A stretch of DNA of 64,000 nt from Chiridota heheva (GCA_020152595.1 JAIGNY010002993.1:366004-430003), one strand, 5' to 3'. Counted from the first letter of the stretch, positions 35,837 through 48,400 are shown. Numbers and translations are program-made. The notes: a model not told the origin generated them from the letters alone.

Positions 35837-36961
35837 CAGGCTTGAATTTTTTTTTTTAAAGTAACTCGCCAGCCTCTTGGCGAGTAACTTTGTTGAAACC
35901 AATATTTCCACTCGGCAAGTATTTTCAACTACTTGCCAACACTATCAACTAAAATTTACAATTTTTGCTCAACTAGTTTACCTTGTATTGCCCTTTTCCT
36001 GGGCCTGACTTCATGACCATACGTATGCAAAAAACATAGCAAGACTACACACGCACACAATAAAATTAAAATAAAGTAGGTGGTTTAAAAAACAAAATAA
36101 ATCAAGATGCACAAACTTACTTGGATTTTTAAACATTATTTTCAGACCTACTGACAGAAACAAGTATGCCCCTATGGCAGAAAGTTTACACTCAATGCCT
36201 GTTGTGGCCCCAGCCCATGTATATAAACCTACTGTGTGCATATCTGCACTGTATGTAGTACCTAATGGTCCAATATCAGCGACAGCTCAGTGAATTTGTT
36301 TCTAAAATAGTTTGGAAAGTACAGTATTCTATGCATAAGGAGAGCTCTGCAGCTCCGCCCACTTAAAGAAAAAAGATAGAGATAGCGATAGAGATAGCAA
36401 TAGAGATAGCGATAGAGATAGCAATAGAGATAGCGATAGAGATAGCGATAGAGATAGTGATAGCGAGTCTACAACTTTCCATTTTTGTCAAGCAAAGACA
36501 TTACTAAGAAGGATATAGCGTACCTACCCATATTAATACTACGTATTTCTTGCAAGCTACATGAGCCAATTAGATTTATATGTGTAGCTGGGTCACGCGG
36601 TAACTTGCTGAAAACAACCAGATATTGCACAATTTTCCCCGGTATGTCCGTTGCCTTCATACCATGCCATTCACTGCCGTGTAAACAGCATACATGACTA
36701 CACACAATACTGTAGGTGGTGTTTTGAGCAATTAAAAAATATCACTTGTTTTTGTGTGTGGAGGCATTTTTTAGTAGAGAAAAACCTCAAGACAGTATTG
36801 TAAATATGTTACGCGAAATAAACAATTTTTTAAAGCAACATTTTCACTCGCCATGGCTTTATTAAATGTGGCGAGTAACACAGTATATTATGATATATTT
36901 ACTCGCCACAATTTTTTTTTACTGGCCTATGGCGAGTAGGCGAGTGATTTTTCCAAGCCTG
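35837..36961. mobile_element. Non-autonomous hAT element with 8-bp target duplication
   Basis: The termini are caggcttgaa and ttccaagcctg (inverted), with actcgcc/ggcgag motifs repeated inside both ends. Both sides carry the perfect 8-bp direct repeat tcccagag (35829-35836 and 36962-36969). The length is 1125 bp with no transposase. An uninterrupted paralogous site at about 40575 (aaaatcccatagcttcacc) supports the boundaries. Confidence 0.93.
36366..36465. repeat. 12-bp gatagagatagc array inside the hAT element
   Basis: About eight copies of gatagagatagc/gatagcaatagag; purine-rich. Confidence 0.9.
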
Positions 36962-37075
36962 TCCCAGAGCTTCTTCACCAAGCACTTGAACCTTAAGGGT
37001 CCCTGGACTCCACGCCGAAGAGAAGCAGCAATTCGCACACATTAATGTGCCTTCAACAAGTCTAGCACCCTGCCC

Positions 37076-38000
37076 CATTTTAATTCAAGCTAGAGATCTG
37101 TACAATCTTTGTGTAATAAATATCAAGGCATAAATAATATATACCAGCATGAACATGATTACCAAACAAATGGCTTGCCAAAATGATATTTATACAAAGT
37201 ACAAGTGTTTGATGCTACAGTACATTGAGCCAATATTACTCAAAGACAAACCTACAGAGATATATTAAAAGAAATCTTATGTCAAAAAGTGAGAGGTATC
37301 GTTTTTGCTTAGTTACGAAAAATTAAAATACTGTGGCACAGGTCTTAGTTTTTTCTGTCGTGGCTATTTATTGCATCTATTCTATTCTATAATAAATAAA
37401 TTAAAACCTTCATAGCTTTGTGTGTGTCTAACTTTTTGTTTTGAGGGGGCTTAAGTCACCCCAACCCCAAACAAACAAAAACACTGTGGCCAGTGTCAGA
37501 TTAGGAAGGACATAGGACCCCAGGAAAACTTTATATTTTCCGGTTGCATGCATGCTTAATTTTGATGACAAAGTTTGAGATTATTAACGTAAAATTTTAG
37601 GAAAATGCACAAAATTGTTGAAAATTTTGTTCGATTTCGGCAACAATTCCTAAGTATTTATCAAAATTGACAGTGCTTTTCTGGAAAGTGAAGAATTTTT
37701 CTGGAAATTTACAATTCTAAGAAAATGAAGGAAATTTCCCAAAAAATAAAGGAGCTTTCCCGAAAATAAAGCAGATTTCCTTAAAATTCACGAACATTTT
37801 GCAGAAGTTAAAGATATATTTTTTTTTTGGGGGGGGCTATGATATTAGACACGCCACTGCTTTTTTTATTACTATTCATACAAAACAAAATCCACAACAG
37901 CCCTTCTTTAAAGGATGTTCTTGTAACTAGTGTCATTGAAAAATAATGTTAGTATTTATCACATATTATTACAGTTGTTTAGAACAATTATTAAAAGGAA
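37076..38000. other. ULK intron C-D, unclassified part
   Basis: No exon. 37600-37800 has short degenerate repeats of gaaaattt/tttccc type. Confidence 0.35.
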
Positions 38001-38002
38001 AG

Positions 38003-38175
38003 AGCCCAGGGGTCTGCTAGGGCCATTCCGCAGTCTGTCACGTAAATCACAGACTGTAGAATGGCCCTAACAGATCCCTGGGAGACCCAGGGGATCCCTG
38101 GGAGACCTCACGGGTCTGCTAGGGTCATTCCGCAGTTCGTCACATAATTCACAGACTGCAGAATGGCCCAAGAGT
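38003..38175. repeat. Two tandem hairpins ending in GGGCCATTCCGCAGTCTG
   Basis: agggccattccgcagtctgt is followed 8 nt later by cacagactgtagaatggccc (38022-38070), and a second, mutated copy lies at 38112-38169. Each can fold into a stem of about 20 bp. Foldback MITE or transcribed hairpin. Confidence 0.8.
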
Positions 38176-38642
38176 ACCTCACACTTCAATTACAGGTCAT
38201 GCAAGTGTGAAATAAACAAATTATTTCACAGAAAACAACCTTTTTTTTGTTATCAGTATGGTCACTGATTAAGGAGTAGAGTAAACCTATGTACAGTAAG
38301 TTAAGGCTATTCTTTTGTATGGTTGATCATAGACTAGTTCCAGTTTGTAGTTGTTTATCAAGACATGACAGAATAATTCACCAGTAAACAAGCTAAGGTC
38401 ACAGATACTACCTTCATTTCCATGTGGCAAATCATGATTATTCATATTTTCAAGTTTATTGTTTTAACCTAAGCACCTGATGAAGGGCAACCAGAGTTTT
38501 ATTTGCTTGGCATTCATTGTATTGTTTGCAGGTACATGTATAAAATAAACAATCATTGTGAACAATTCTTTAAACAATGAAGTGGGTGATAAATAACATC
38601 TGGATTCAGGAGATAACGGAGTGATATTGTACATTCCTTGTC

Positions 38643-39220
38643 TTAAAGGATTAGTTTAGGGGTCAAGCAAGTCTATCTTATATGAACAAGGACTTTAAAA
38701 GAAACAAAACAGTAAAGAAAGCATTCAAAAATCTTATTCCATTAAGGAGATATTTAAGTTTAAAGTTTGGTATCATTTGTGTAAAAACGACTGAAATCAG
38801 ACTAGTTGTGATGTCATAGCCTCAGATTCCTTAAAGTCATTATGTATTCTATCATATTTTGTCCTGCGATTCCATGGCTTAAAAACCATAAATATGTCAA
38901 AAAAGAAGTAAAACTGAATCTAGGAAGGGTATTTATAATATACTGTACCACCTGAAGAAAAGTTTGAAGATAAATACTTTAAATAGTGAAAAAATTAAAT
39001 AAACCTTTTTTTTAAATAAACAAAGACTTTGAGTAATCTGAGGCTTTGACGTCACAACTAGTCTGATTTCAGTCGTTTCTACAGAAATGATACCATATTT
39101 TAAACTTGAATATCTCTGAAAGGAAAAAAGATTTTTGAATGCTTTCTCTCCCATTATGTTTCTTTTGAAGTCCTCTTTTATAGAAGATGAACTGGCTTTA
39201 CCCCGGGACTAATCCTTTAA
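38643..39220. mobile_element. TTAA-flanked long-TIR MITE, family 6, copy 1
   Basis: TTAAAGGATTAGTTTAG at the left is matched by GGACTAATCCTTTAA at the right. The arms are inverted over roughly 200-250 bp each (for example ctgaaatcagactagttgtg against cacaactagtctgatttcag). A second copy is at 47153-47722. Confidence 0.88.
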
Positions 39221-39732
39221 ATGTGACAAGTTATGTCTGACAGCGTGACAAAAGAGAATGTGAATATTATGAACATGTAAAAAGAACAACTATTGCAACA
39301 ATAATCAACAAATTTGCATAAGAATTTGTAGGATACATTTTGGGAAAAATTAATCACAAACATAGAAATTATGTTCTAGGTAGTTATATAAATCAGATCC
39401 GCAAATGTAGCATACATGTAATAAGGGTAAGGGCAAACAATTTGCAAAATACAGCAATTTATAGAGGATTTGCACCTCTGGAAGTAAAACTGGGAGAGGA
39501 GTTCCAGAATTGTAAAGTGAGAGGAGATCTAGGGTGGGGTGAGAGGCTGTGAACAAGCACAAAATAGAGTTCAACTTATGATCTCTGAAAAATGTTATTA
39601 GCTGGCATAAAAGAGGTCTATGTCTTACATGAATCTTAAAATACAAAACTTATTTTGTCTTTACAATACAATCAAAAAAGCCTTCATGAAATCTTTGCTC
39701 AATTTTACACCCATGAAAATGTATTCACTTAC

Positions 39733-39802
39733 CGTGAAGATAATCAGCTAAGTCACCTCCATTACAATACTCCATGACCATGAATAATGATGTAGGTGTC
39801 TC
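39733..39802 (-). CDS. ULK1/2: ULK exon C: hinge and gatekeeper region
   Basis: This 70-nt exon enters in phase 0 and leaves one base over (phase 1). It encodes ETPTSLFMVMEYC followed by NGGDLADYLH (residues 46-68). This is the most ULK-specific part of the kinase: the hinge MEYCNGGDLADYLH is identical to human ULK1, and the Met of MVMEY occupies the gatekeeper position. The acceptor is TTTTTTAG and the donor is CACG|GTAAGT. It is the strongest single piece of evidence for the family assignment. Confidence 0.96.
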
Positions 39803-41382
39803 CTAAAAAATAATAAAATAAAACAATGTAAAAACTCTTATTTTGTTCTACAAATTTTAACGTCCGTGCAGTCTGCCAGTTCAATTTCTGAAAAACTTAT
39901 AGTCAATGAACGAAATCTTTCAAATAACTTGCAAAAAGTTAACGAGATTTACAGATACATGCTAGACCACACTGGTTATTGAGATCTGAAATAAAAATTA
40001 ATGGCAAATATACACGTAAAAACAATGGGGATGGAGAATTTGTAAATTTCAAGATCTGAATTGAAAATATCGTATTCCACTAATAAGTACCCGGGCGCTT
40101 ACAAAAATAAAATTGCACCACTTTTTAGGCCAAAGTTTCTTCTTAATAAGCGCCCATGCTCGGTGGCCGTGTACAGTGTGCTATTCAAACTGCACTGTAC
40201 ATATATGTGAATTGGTTATATACTAGCTCCACAGAAACCAACACAAAACATTGTGAGCATCACACACAAAATAAGCAAAGAATTTAACCAAACTTGAGTA
40301 TTTTTAGTCTTCAAATTAATGAAAAAAAGTGGTGCACTAGCTTTGCTGTTTCAGAGGAGCCTCAAACTGCCCTCCATTGGCCCATCCTGCCCCCTTTTGG
40401 TCTGCCCTGCCCCTCATCAGAAAAACATGTAAAAAAAAAACTTATATTAACTTCATAAATGAAATACCTTTATGGATACAGAACACAGAATGACAGGTTA
40501 GTAAGAATTGCCCTGTTTGACTCATGAATGGTCCTTATCAGCAAGAATAGTTTCATTCTAAGGTATAATTATAGCCAAAATCCCATAGCTTCACCAGGGG
40601 CATAAGCCTTACGTGGCCCCTGAACCCATGCCAAAAAGGGCACAGCGCTTCGCGTGCGCCCCTTACCAAATCTAGCACCCTGCTCCTTTTTAAATCAGCT
40701 AGGGGTCTGGGGTAGGCGCTTATCAGAGCAGGGTGGTTAATACCTCGAATATGGTAGCCATAGTGCTTTGGCTTCTTGCATTAACATTTATTCAAAATCT
40801 TATAGTCTTCACACAAATGTTGATTGTTTATTTGTTGACATACTCAAACAAAATTTGTAAACTTTGTGCAAGTTGAATGTTTTAAGTACTATAAATGAGC
40901 CCTTTTCTGCATCAAGTTAAATTGTACTGAACTTGAATTTATAAATGGAAAGAGGATTCTGATATTGTAATATTTTTGGGGATTTTATTTTTATCACTCT
41001 ACATCTTTGAAGTTCAGTTCATTTTTATTAAACATTTAATCAATCTATAACATTCATATTTCTTTACCGTCATGGACAGACATGTACTGTACTTTTAGAA
41101 CTTTCCCTCCCCTAGCCTTACAAAATCTAGAACTAAGAAATTTGTTTATTGACTTCAAGATCCCGAACACTCGTTTCTTTCCATCTGCTGTGAGTCACAA
41201 GCTGTTGTCCTATTTTCTCAAGTTTAAGAATGTATTTTAATGACATGGTGCAGCCCAATAAATGAAAATATTCAAACTGTTCCAAATAAAGTCAATTTAA
41301 TATATATCTACAGGTACATAATATATGGCATAACTCTTTTCATGATAATCACCCTCCCAAAAACTAGAATAAACTCTTAAAG
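39803..41382. other. Giant intron B-C, right after exon C
   Basis: Contains the uninterrupted copy of repeat family 5 (40370-40720) and cctaataagcgc-type motifs (40085, 40140) that also mark the ends of the element at 19723-22082. No exon. Confidence 0.45.
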
Positions 41383-41424
41383 GAGAAATAAAGTCTGATA
41401 CAATCATTTTTTCATATAATAGAG

Positions 41425-41873
41425 CAGTGATTCTTAATAAGTGGCCCGCAGGCCAAATCTGGCCCGCGAGACAATCCAATCCGGCCTGCGAACAATAGTC
41501 ATTACATAATGAAATACAGTGCATTGCATGTAAGATCAATCCGAATTGGTAAAAATCACAAAATACTCGTTTATTTTGTTTTTCTCTTAGGCAGATCAGC
41601 TCACTAAAACATCATGGCTTATCAAATAAAATGTTATCTTCAGTTCTGCTATAAATTGGGCTCGTGGTTTGTCAAAGGAAGGTGGATAAGAAAACCGGTG
41701 ACATCTGGTGTATACATCCTTCTAATTGTGCACGCTCTCAACTTGTTTGTATTTAGGGATTGTTTTGACTGGTTTTCCTTGTCACGTGACACTGGTTTTG
41801 CCACGCAATTGGCCCACAGCCTGAAGCTGTTGTGAAATGATGGCCCTTCAAAAAATTGAATTAAGAACCCTTG
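41425..41873. mobile_element. Non-autonomous hAT element, 449 bp, 8-bp target duplication
   Basis: The left end cagtgattcttaat and right end attaagaacccttg are inverse with two mismatches. tggcccgc motifs near the left end are typical of hAT elements. Perfect 8-bp direct repeats taatagag flank it (41417-41424, 41874-41881). It is inserted in a copy of repeat family 3, whose uninterrupted partner is at 27688. Confidence 0.93.
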
Positions 41874-41881
41874 TAATAGAG

Positions 41882-44565
41882 GATACATATCTGAACCAAC
41901 TGCCACACACAGCAAGTCAAAATCTTATTCCTATCTCAATTTATTCATGTTTGAAATCAACACATGGGGGCTGCCATTTTGTTCAATTCTGTATTGAAAT
42001 ATTGTGCATGATGACATAATTTCTGCAATAGGGACATAAGGATTATAATGTTTTCTTTCAAAATGTGATTTAAGTTTTTATTCCAAAATGATGTGACACA
42101 AAGTTTTAACAGCAAATTTTAATAACTTCATGTGTACACAAAAATTTCCTTGACCTTTACAAAAGAAAAACAATTTTTCAAAAGCTAGAAAACTTAAGGT
42201 AGATTATAAAGATATACAAAGCATTCCAACATCCCGATGGGCTGATGACATCATAATCTGCATTTGGGAGTGTTGCAAGCTTAGCTAGCCTAACATATGT
42301 AACTATCCTACACTTAGTGAAAAGGATAGGCTATATGACCATGATTAACTCAGAGCTCAAGTAAAATTTATGATCCATGATCTGGATGAATTTATTATGT
42401 AAATTAATTAAAGAATATGAGAGTGACATCCCCGAAAATAGATTACTGCCTAGACTCAAAAATATTCAATCAAAAAAATTATCAATCAAAAATTCAGAAT
42501 CATGCATAGCCTAAAAAAACCCTCAAGGTCTACTGCTAAATGACGCAGTTTGAACTCGCAATTGAAAATGAAATCCATCTTAGGTCGACATTAGGCTTTA
42601 ACGTTACTGTTAAACCTTCCCAAAATTAAACATTTTCAGCTAGAAATTACCATTTAAAGTATGATACATATCCACTCCTGTGAAGTAACACTAAACTTCT
42701 TCTAACGATGAAAAACATTACAATTTTCAGAAAAATGCACAATTTTGGATATGTTTTTAATCCCTCCACCCCCCACACACACAAAGGTTTTTGCAACAAA
42801 CTGTCTTTGAAATCAAAATGTGGGGCATCTTATAATCTCAAGTTTCAAATAAACCTCACCTAAATTTCAGACCGGCCAAACCAGTCAGGAGCATGGCAAG
42901 TTTTAATCTATTTTTCAATTTTTTCAAAATCAATTTACTCTCTTTAGGGGTAAAATTACCCAATAAACAGACAAAACATTTATCTAAACTTGATATTTTT
43001 CTAAGATTATCACAATAAAACAAATGTAGGATACATTAAAAAACAACCCTGCTCATAACAGATTTCGTACATGGCCCAGCTGAACTTGGAGATACCTATT
43101 TCAAAACAAAATTACAACTCGTCAAAAATGATCGGTGTGCGATCGGTGAGGCCTTGTCTCGAAAAGAATGAGGTCAAATGCCTCATTAACTGGAATCTGG
43201 GGATTGACTATACAGGAACATTCTATAAACATCTCTTCTATTTCCATGCTATAAATAAGCAATAACATATTAAGCTCATCATCAGCAACTTAGACATACA
43301 CTGGTTGACGACACTCAACAGTTATGGTATGAAAGGCCATATAGTGTGAGGTTTAGGCAGCACCCAACAAGGGGGTTAGGGGGTGTTTCCCCTATTCCGC
43401 AGTACTAGGGAGCCAGATCACAGGGGGCCAATAAGGGAGGCACTTGAACAAGATAGTCTTTGACCACCAACATAATACTATTTATTCTCAAAAAGGAGAC
43501 AGTGTGCTTAAGGTACCCCAGGGCCTGCATTAGCTCTCAGCGGCACTGGATTCAGTTATATTAAAGTAACTTAAAAACAAATGATACAATTTAAGAAAGG
43601 GTTACTAGAAGATGCAAAACACACGAGGTTGGAGGCAAGGAGATAGTGATAGGGGCCCAGGAGAGATATCCCAGTAGGGGCCCAGCAGAGATATCCCATG
43701 AATCAGATATTCAAACTGCAGTTGGAAGAAAAAAACAAAAGATACTGTATATTTCTTATGACATGGTTTATAATTATGGCACTCAACTTTATAATTATGG
43801 CACTCATGATATTATAATATTGTAAGATATCCCTGATAAATCATGCAGTAAGTATGTGTCTTGCTGGAGATGATCAACATTTAGAATTTCTCTCAACGTA
43901 CATGTATATACAAGTTTAGATATAAAAAATTGTCATTTTTACATCCATCCTTTTTCATGACAGTTCTTGTCAAATGACCTCACCCTGAAATCATTTACAC
44001 TAGATGTCTACAAACTGACTTTACAATCAAGTAACACAGGTTAAGGTCGTCAATCAAGGACAAGTGTATTAAGGCAGCTGGTAAATAACAAAGAGTTGTT
44101 ATTCTACTTTTACTCAGGCCATTTGAGTTTTACAAAAGAACTTTCTAGCCCTTTAACAATTTATGTGTGTATTCTGATGCAATCATCATCAATACCACAA
44201 AAGTAGTGTCCTGTACATCGAGGTTTCAAAGGGAGTTAAAATTAATTGTAAGTGCACATGTTGCATCATGTGTGTGTAAGACCAGGGAGTTGTTAAGACT
44301 CTGTGCTAAGACTTACAGTTCTACAGAGAAATCTATGACAAAGTGTACATCTACATGTATATATGGAAAAGTACACAGTTTATGTGCATGAAAGATCTAA
44401 GCCCCATGTAACAGTATTGTTGATACTTTTTCATGAATGAAAAAACATATGACATAGGCCTACTAAGTGATGACTTATAACAATACTGAGAAGTACAAAA
44501 CTGACTCATGATTAAAATCACAATCTAAATTCTGCAACTTAAGCATGACAAAGCAAAATTTTGTT
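41882..44565. other. Giant intron B-C, mixed unclassified sequence
   Basis: Begins with the right part of repeat family 3 (to about 42010 or beyond). A repeated aggggcccagcagagatatccca-like pair lies at 43645-43700. No coding signal. Confidence 0.4.
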
Positions 44566-44690
44566 ACAGTTTGATTTTTGGTTAGTTTGAATTTTGGTTA
44601 TATTTTAATTTTTGGTAACATTTTTATTTTTGGCTACATTTTTATTTTTGTTTACATTTTGACTTATGGTTACATTTTGATTTTTTATTC
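44566..44690. repeat. Degenerate T-rich tandem repeat, about 6 copies
   Basis: Unit of about 19-20 bp, ttttggttacattttgatt and variants. Confidence 0.8.
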
Positions 44691-45998
44691 GGAATGCCCA
44701 GCACTAAAACCAGTCTTATCAAGGATTTTTTTTTGAAAGATCAAAATTTTGCCGAGTCTCCCTCAGACTACAAGTTTGCTATCAGAATTTGTACTGCACA
44801 TAATGTATACCGTACACATTAACTTTTTATCAATCAGTTACTCCTGCGATATATATATATATATTTTTTTTAATGGAATTTGACTAAAATGTCAAGTATC
44901 TTTGTAGGAAATACGCTAAGTACACAGTTATATTGCCAACATCAAAGTTAAAACATAAATATTCTGAGGCAGAGATGAATTTGGACAAGCAACCATAAGT
45001 CAATGCCCAGGGGACAAATAGCTTCTAGGCTGATTTGTTCAATTATGGGAACTACTACTTGACCCAAATAAATGTTGTCCTAATGCCTAATATAATAATA
45101 CGTGCTCAACATCAGAACACCTTAAAAGATCACATTGCCTGGGGAGACATGTTTTTGTCCGAATTACAGAACAGAACATTCATGCTTTGTAAACTGATTA
45201 TTTTTAACTTTCTGTTTAATACTTTTACTCTTATACTCAGCCTCTTAGCTTGCCATACAATATAACGCTACAACAGTGATCGAGAGGGTCATTCTCTGGC
45301 TGGTCAAACATGTAATAAACATAACAGAGAATGGCCTCAGATGAATTTACTTTATAAGAATTGATGTGCTAGAATTTTTCAGAATATGCAATTTATAATC
45401 CAATTCTGTAATAATCTTTCCAAGGCCATCATGAAGGGAGCAAAGGTCACCGCTCAAAAATAGAACAAAACTTTGTCCAAAGTCATGGGATTTCTACTCA
45501 CACACTATACATGTCATCAATGAAACCTTAATTTGAAAATACTTAGTATATTGAATATTATTTTTTGTAAATTTAAATGGTCAATTCTAAATCCCTTTGA
45601 TTTTTAACACTTATTTTTCCACGGTTTTTAACCTGTCAAAAATATTTCTATGTGCAATGTACAGTAATATTTTAATTCTACACATTCATAGACCTCTGCA
45701 TACTAAATGCACAGCACCACAACTACAGTAATATCAAACATAATTTTTGTAGCACAGCTAGGGGTCATGCTTATCATGAATTCCACTCCAATTATAATTG
45801 ATTAATATCTTACATATTTTTCACACAAGTGGGTTTAAGAAAAATTCCACCAAGTTGAATTTTCATCTTGAAGGTGTTTTCAAACAAATAAATTCATGGA
45901 ACAAAGGCACTGCCTGCAACTTATATGATAAACTTGCCTTATATCTCTAAACCCTACAGGTTCTTCTGTTTGTTTTTGCTTTGCTATGTTGTCACACA
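44691..45998. other. Giant intron B-C, nothing recognised
   Basis: AT-rich; a short (ta)n run near 44850. Confidence 0.4.
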
Positions 45999-46041
45999 GT
46001 TTAAACAGGGAGTTGTCTAATGCCAACTCCCTGGTTTAAAC
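45999..46041. other. Near-perfect hairpin, 17-18-bp stem
   Basis: gtttaaacagggagttg and caactccctggtttaaac are inverse except for one bulged base, separated by 8 nt (tctaatgc). It is isolated, with no flanking TIR found. Confidence 0.85.
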
Positions 46042-46409
46042 ACATGACATTACTGATCTACGTAAGCATTACAAAGAAAGCACACAGTGGTCAATATACA
46101 ATGCTGATGTCATACAACTAACCTACCCACACAAAAGTAAGTTAAGTGAAAAATGACAACAAAGTCACATGACTGGCAGCTTGCCAGCTAGTGCACAGCT
46201 TCCATAGGCTGATGTTTATTTACATTGCCATAAATGGAAAGGGGTTTCCATCACAAATGAATCCTGTTATACTGTGGGCATAAGTATATCATTTTGAAAT
46301 AAATATTCATAATCTGCATGCTAAGAAAATCATACATTCCTAAAAATATACAAAAGGTGACATTGTTTATTAATGACCTGTGTACAGTACTTCTGTATTT
46401 GTAAAAAAA

Positions 46410-46842
46410 GGAAGTGGTGCTGAAATAGCAATAAGGGAATGGTGCTGAAATAGCAATAAGGGAATGGTGCTGAAATAGCAATAAGGGAATGGTGCTGAAA
46501 TAGTAATAAGGGAGTGGTGCTGAAATAGCTATTGGGGAATGGTGCTGAAATAGCAATAAGGGAACGGTGCTGAAATAGCAATAAGGGAACGGTGCTGAAA
46601 TAGCATTCAGGGAATGGTGCTGAAATAGCAATAAGGGAATGGTGCTGAAATAGCAATAAAGGAATGGTGCTGAAATAGCAATAAGGGAATGGTGCTGAAA
46701 TAGCAAAAAGGGACTGATACTGAAATAGCAATAAGGGAGTGATGCTAAAATAGCCATAAAGGAATGGTGCTGAAATAGCAATAAGGGAATAGTGTTGAAA
46801 TAGCAATAAGGGAGTGGTGCTGAAATAGCAATAAGGAAAACA
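46410..46842. repeat. 25-bp minisatellite, about 17 copies, acceptor-like on sense strand
   Basis: The unit is ggtgctgaaatagcaataag plus ggaat. On the ULK strand each reads CTTATTGCTATTTCAG then CACCATTCC, which resembles a 3' splice site. Most copies keep TTTCAG; a few are altered. Open frames on the minus strand are by-products. Confidence 0.95.
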
Positions 46843-47152
46843 GTACACGGTAATATGATAGTTATTATGTCCTTGCCCTAAAATGCAATGCAGAGTTTAA
46901 ATTTTGGTTTTAAATGTACTCTTACTTAGAACAATTTGGCATCATGTTTCCCACATTTTCATCTGAGAAATTAAAGCACATTGTTTATATACTGACAATA
47001 AATAATTCAAAATATCCCAGCTGCACGAACCAAAAAAATAGTAGTCTTCAAATAGGTCAAGGAACTGTACATATTTTGAAAAGATTATAATGGGTGCATT
47101 TTCCAACTTTGCCAACCAGAAATCTTAAACAACCAATAATCAGTTTCAACTA
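46843..47152. other. Giant intron B-C, nothing recognised
   Basis: Short AT-rich spacer between the minisatellite and a MITE. Confidence 0.4.
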
Positions 47153-47722
47153 TTAAAGGAATGATTAGTTTAGTGGTCAACCATGTCCATCTTACATGAA
47201 AGAATGACTTCAAAAGAAACAAAATAGTGAAGAAAGCATTTAAAAATCCTAATCTGTTAAGGAGATATTTATGTTTAAAGTTTGTTATCATTTCTGTAGA
47301 AATGACTGAAATCAGACTAGTTGTGATGTCACAGCCTCAGATTCGTCAGTCTTTATATATTTTAAAGAAAGTTTATTTTTTTCACTATTTAGATTATTTT
47401 TACTCAAACTTTCTTCAAGTAGCATATTACAAATACTCTTCCTAGATTTAGTTTTTCTACTTTTTTGACATATATTATGGTTTTTAAGTCACAAAATTGC
47501 AGGAAAAATATGATAGAATACATAAAGACTTTGAGGAATCTGAGGCTATGACATCACAACTAGTCTGATTTCAGTCATTTCTACACAAATGATACCAAAC
47601 GTTTAACTTAAATATCTTCTTAAGAAAATAAGATTTTTTAATACTTTCTTTACTGTTTTGTTTCTTTTGAAGTCCTCTTTCATATGAGATGGACATGCTT
47701 GACCACTGAACTAATCCTTTAA
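47153..47722. mobile_element. TTAA-flanked long-TIR MITE, family 6, copy 2
   Basis: Same termini (TTAAAGGA...TCCTTTAA) and the same arms as 38643-39220, including the agactagttgtgatgtca and tgacatcacaactagtct pair. The two copies are similar across their length. Confidence 0.88.
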
Positions 47723-47771
47723 TAAGCTTAATCCACAAAAATGATGGTGCAAATAACCAAAAGGAGGAATT

Positions 47772-48032
47772 TTAAAAGAATATTCCTGTGAACTTTCATG
47801 TTCACATAATAAAGAAACAATTTGGTATAAAAAAAATGTGATGTCATCAATTTTACCTTTGCCTTTATGACACAAACACTGTACACAGTTTCAACACACT
47901 CGCACGATCTTTGAAATGCAAGAACTCCTAAACGGGAAAAGATATCGATCGACATGATTTTTACACCAAATTGTTGCTTTCATAGTCCTCTATAATATAT
48001 ATGAAAATTAAAATTCACAGGAATATTCCTTT
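47772..48032. mobile_element. Small inverted-repeat MITE (gaatattcctgtgaa ends)
   Basis: The left end aaaagaatattcctgtgaac is matched by the right end ttcacaggaatattccttt. It resembles the family at 59203-59716 in its gaatattcc terminus. Confidence 0.7.
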
Positions 48033-48044
48033 CCTCTCCGGAAA

Positions 48045-48180
48045 ATTGCTTGACACGTGCAAGTATTTCTGCTACATACTATTGATGTAACTTCCGCGGC
48101 GGTTATTGCTTAACATGCCAGTATTTCTGCTACATACTATTGACGTCATTTCCGTGGTGTATTGATTGGCTTGTCAGTAT
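48045..48180. repeat. Tandem duplication, about 70 bp x 2
   Basis: agtatttctgctacatacta then ttga(t/c)gt occurs twice, each preceded by ttgcttaaca/ttgcttgaca. Confidence 0.8.
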
Positions 48181-48280
48181 TCGTGCAATTTTCAATGCAA
48201 ATATTGAAACTCACTGCTTTTAAGTTCTCTTCAAACACCCAGAGAAATAATGCAGGCACCCTTGATCTACAATCCTCTTG

Positions 48281-48400
48281 AGTTGGAAAGGTCAATCAGG
48301 GTTGGAAAGGTCAATCAGGGTTGGAAAGGTCAATCAGGGTTGGAAAGGTCAATCTGGGTTGGAAAGGTCAATCTGGGTTGGAAAGGTCAATCTGTGTTAT
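48281..48400. repeat. 19-bp minisatellite, 6 copies
   Basis: gttggaaaggtcaatcagg in near-perfect tandem copies; the last ones read tctggg. Confidence 0.95.

Larger units (their letters stand above)
35640..37075. repeat. Dispersed repeat family 5, interrupted by a hAT element; partner at 40370-40720
   Basis: 35640-35836 and 36962-37075 together are collinear with 40370-40720 (gcccct, agtttcattctgaggtat, aaaatccca(g/t)ag, cttcaccaagg-like, tctagcaccctgc). The partner lacks the insert and so gives the empty site. Confidence 0.8.

Noticed and set aside
46251-46848. 170-codon minus-strand frames over the 25-bp array
   Set aside because: Repeat-driven; no splice or domain support despite sense orientation.
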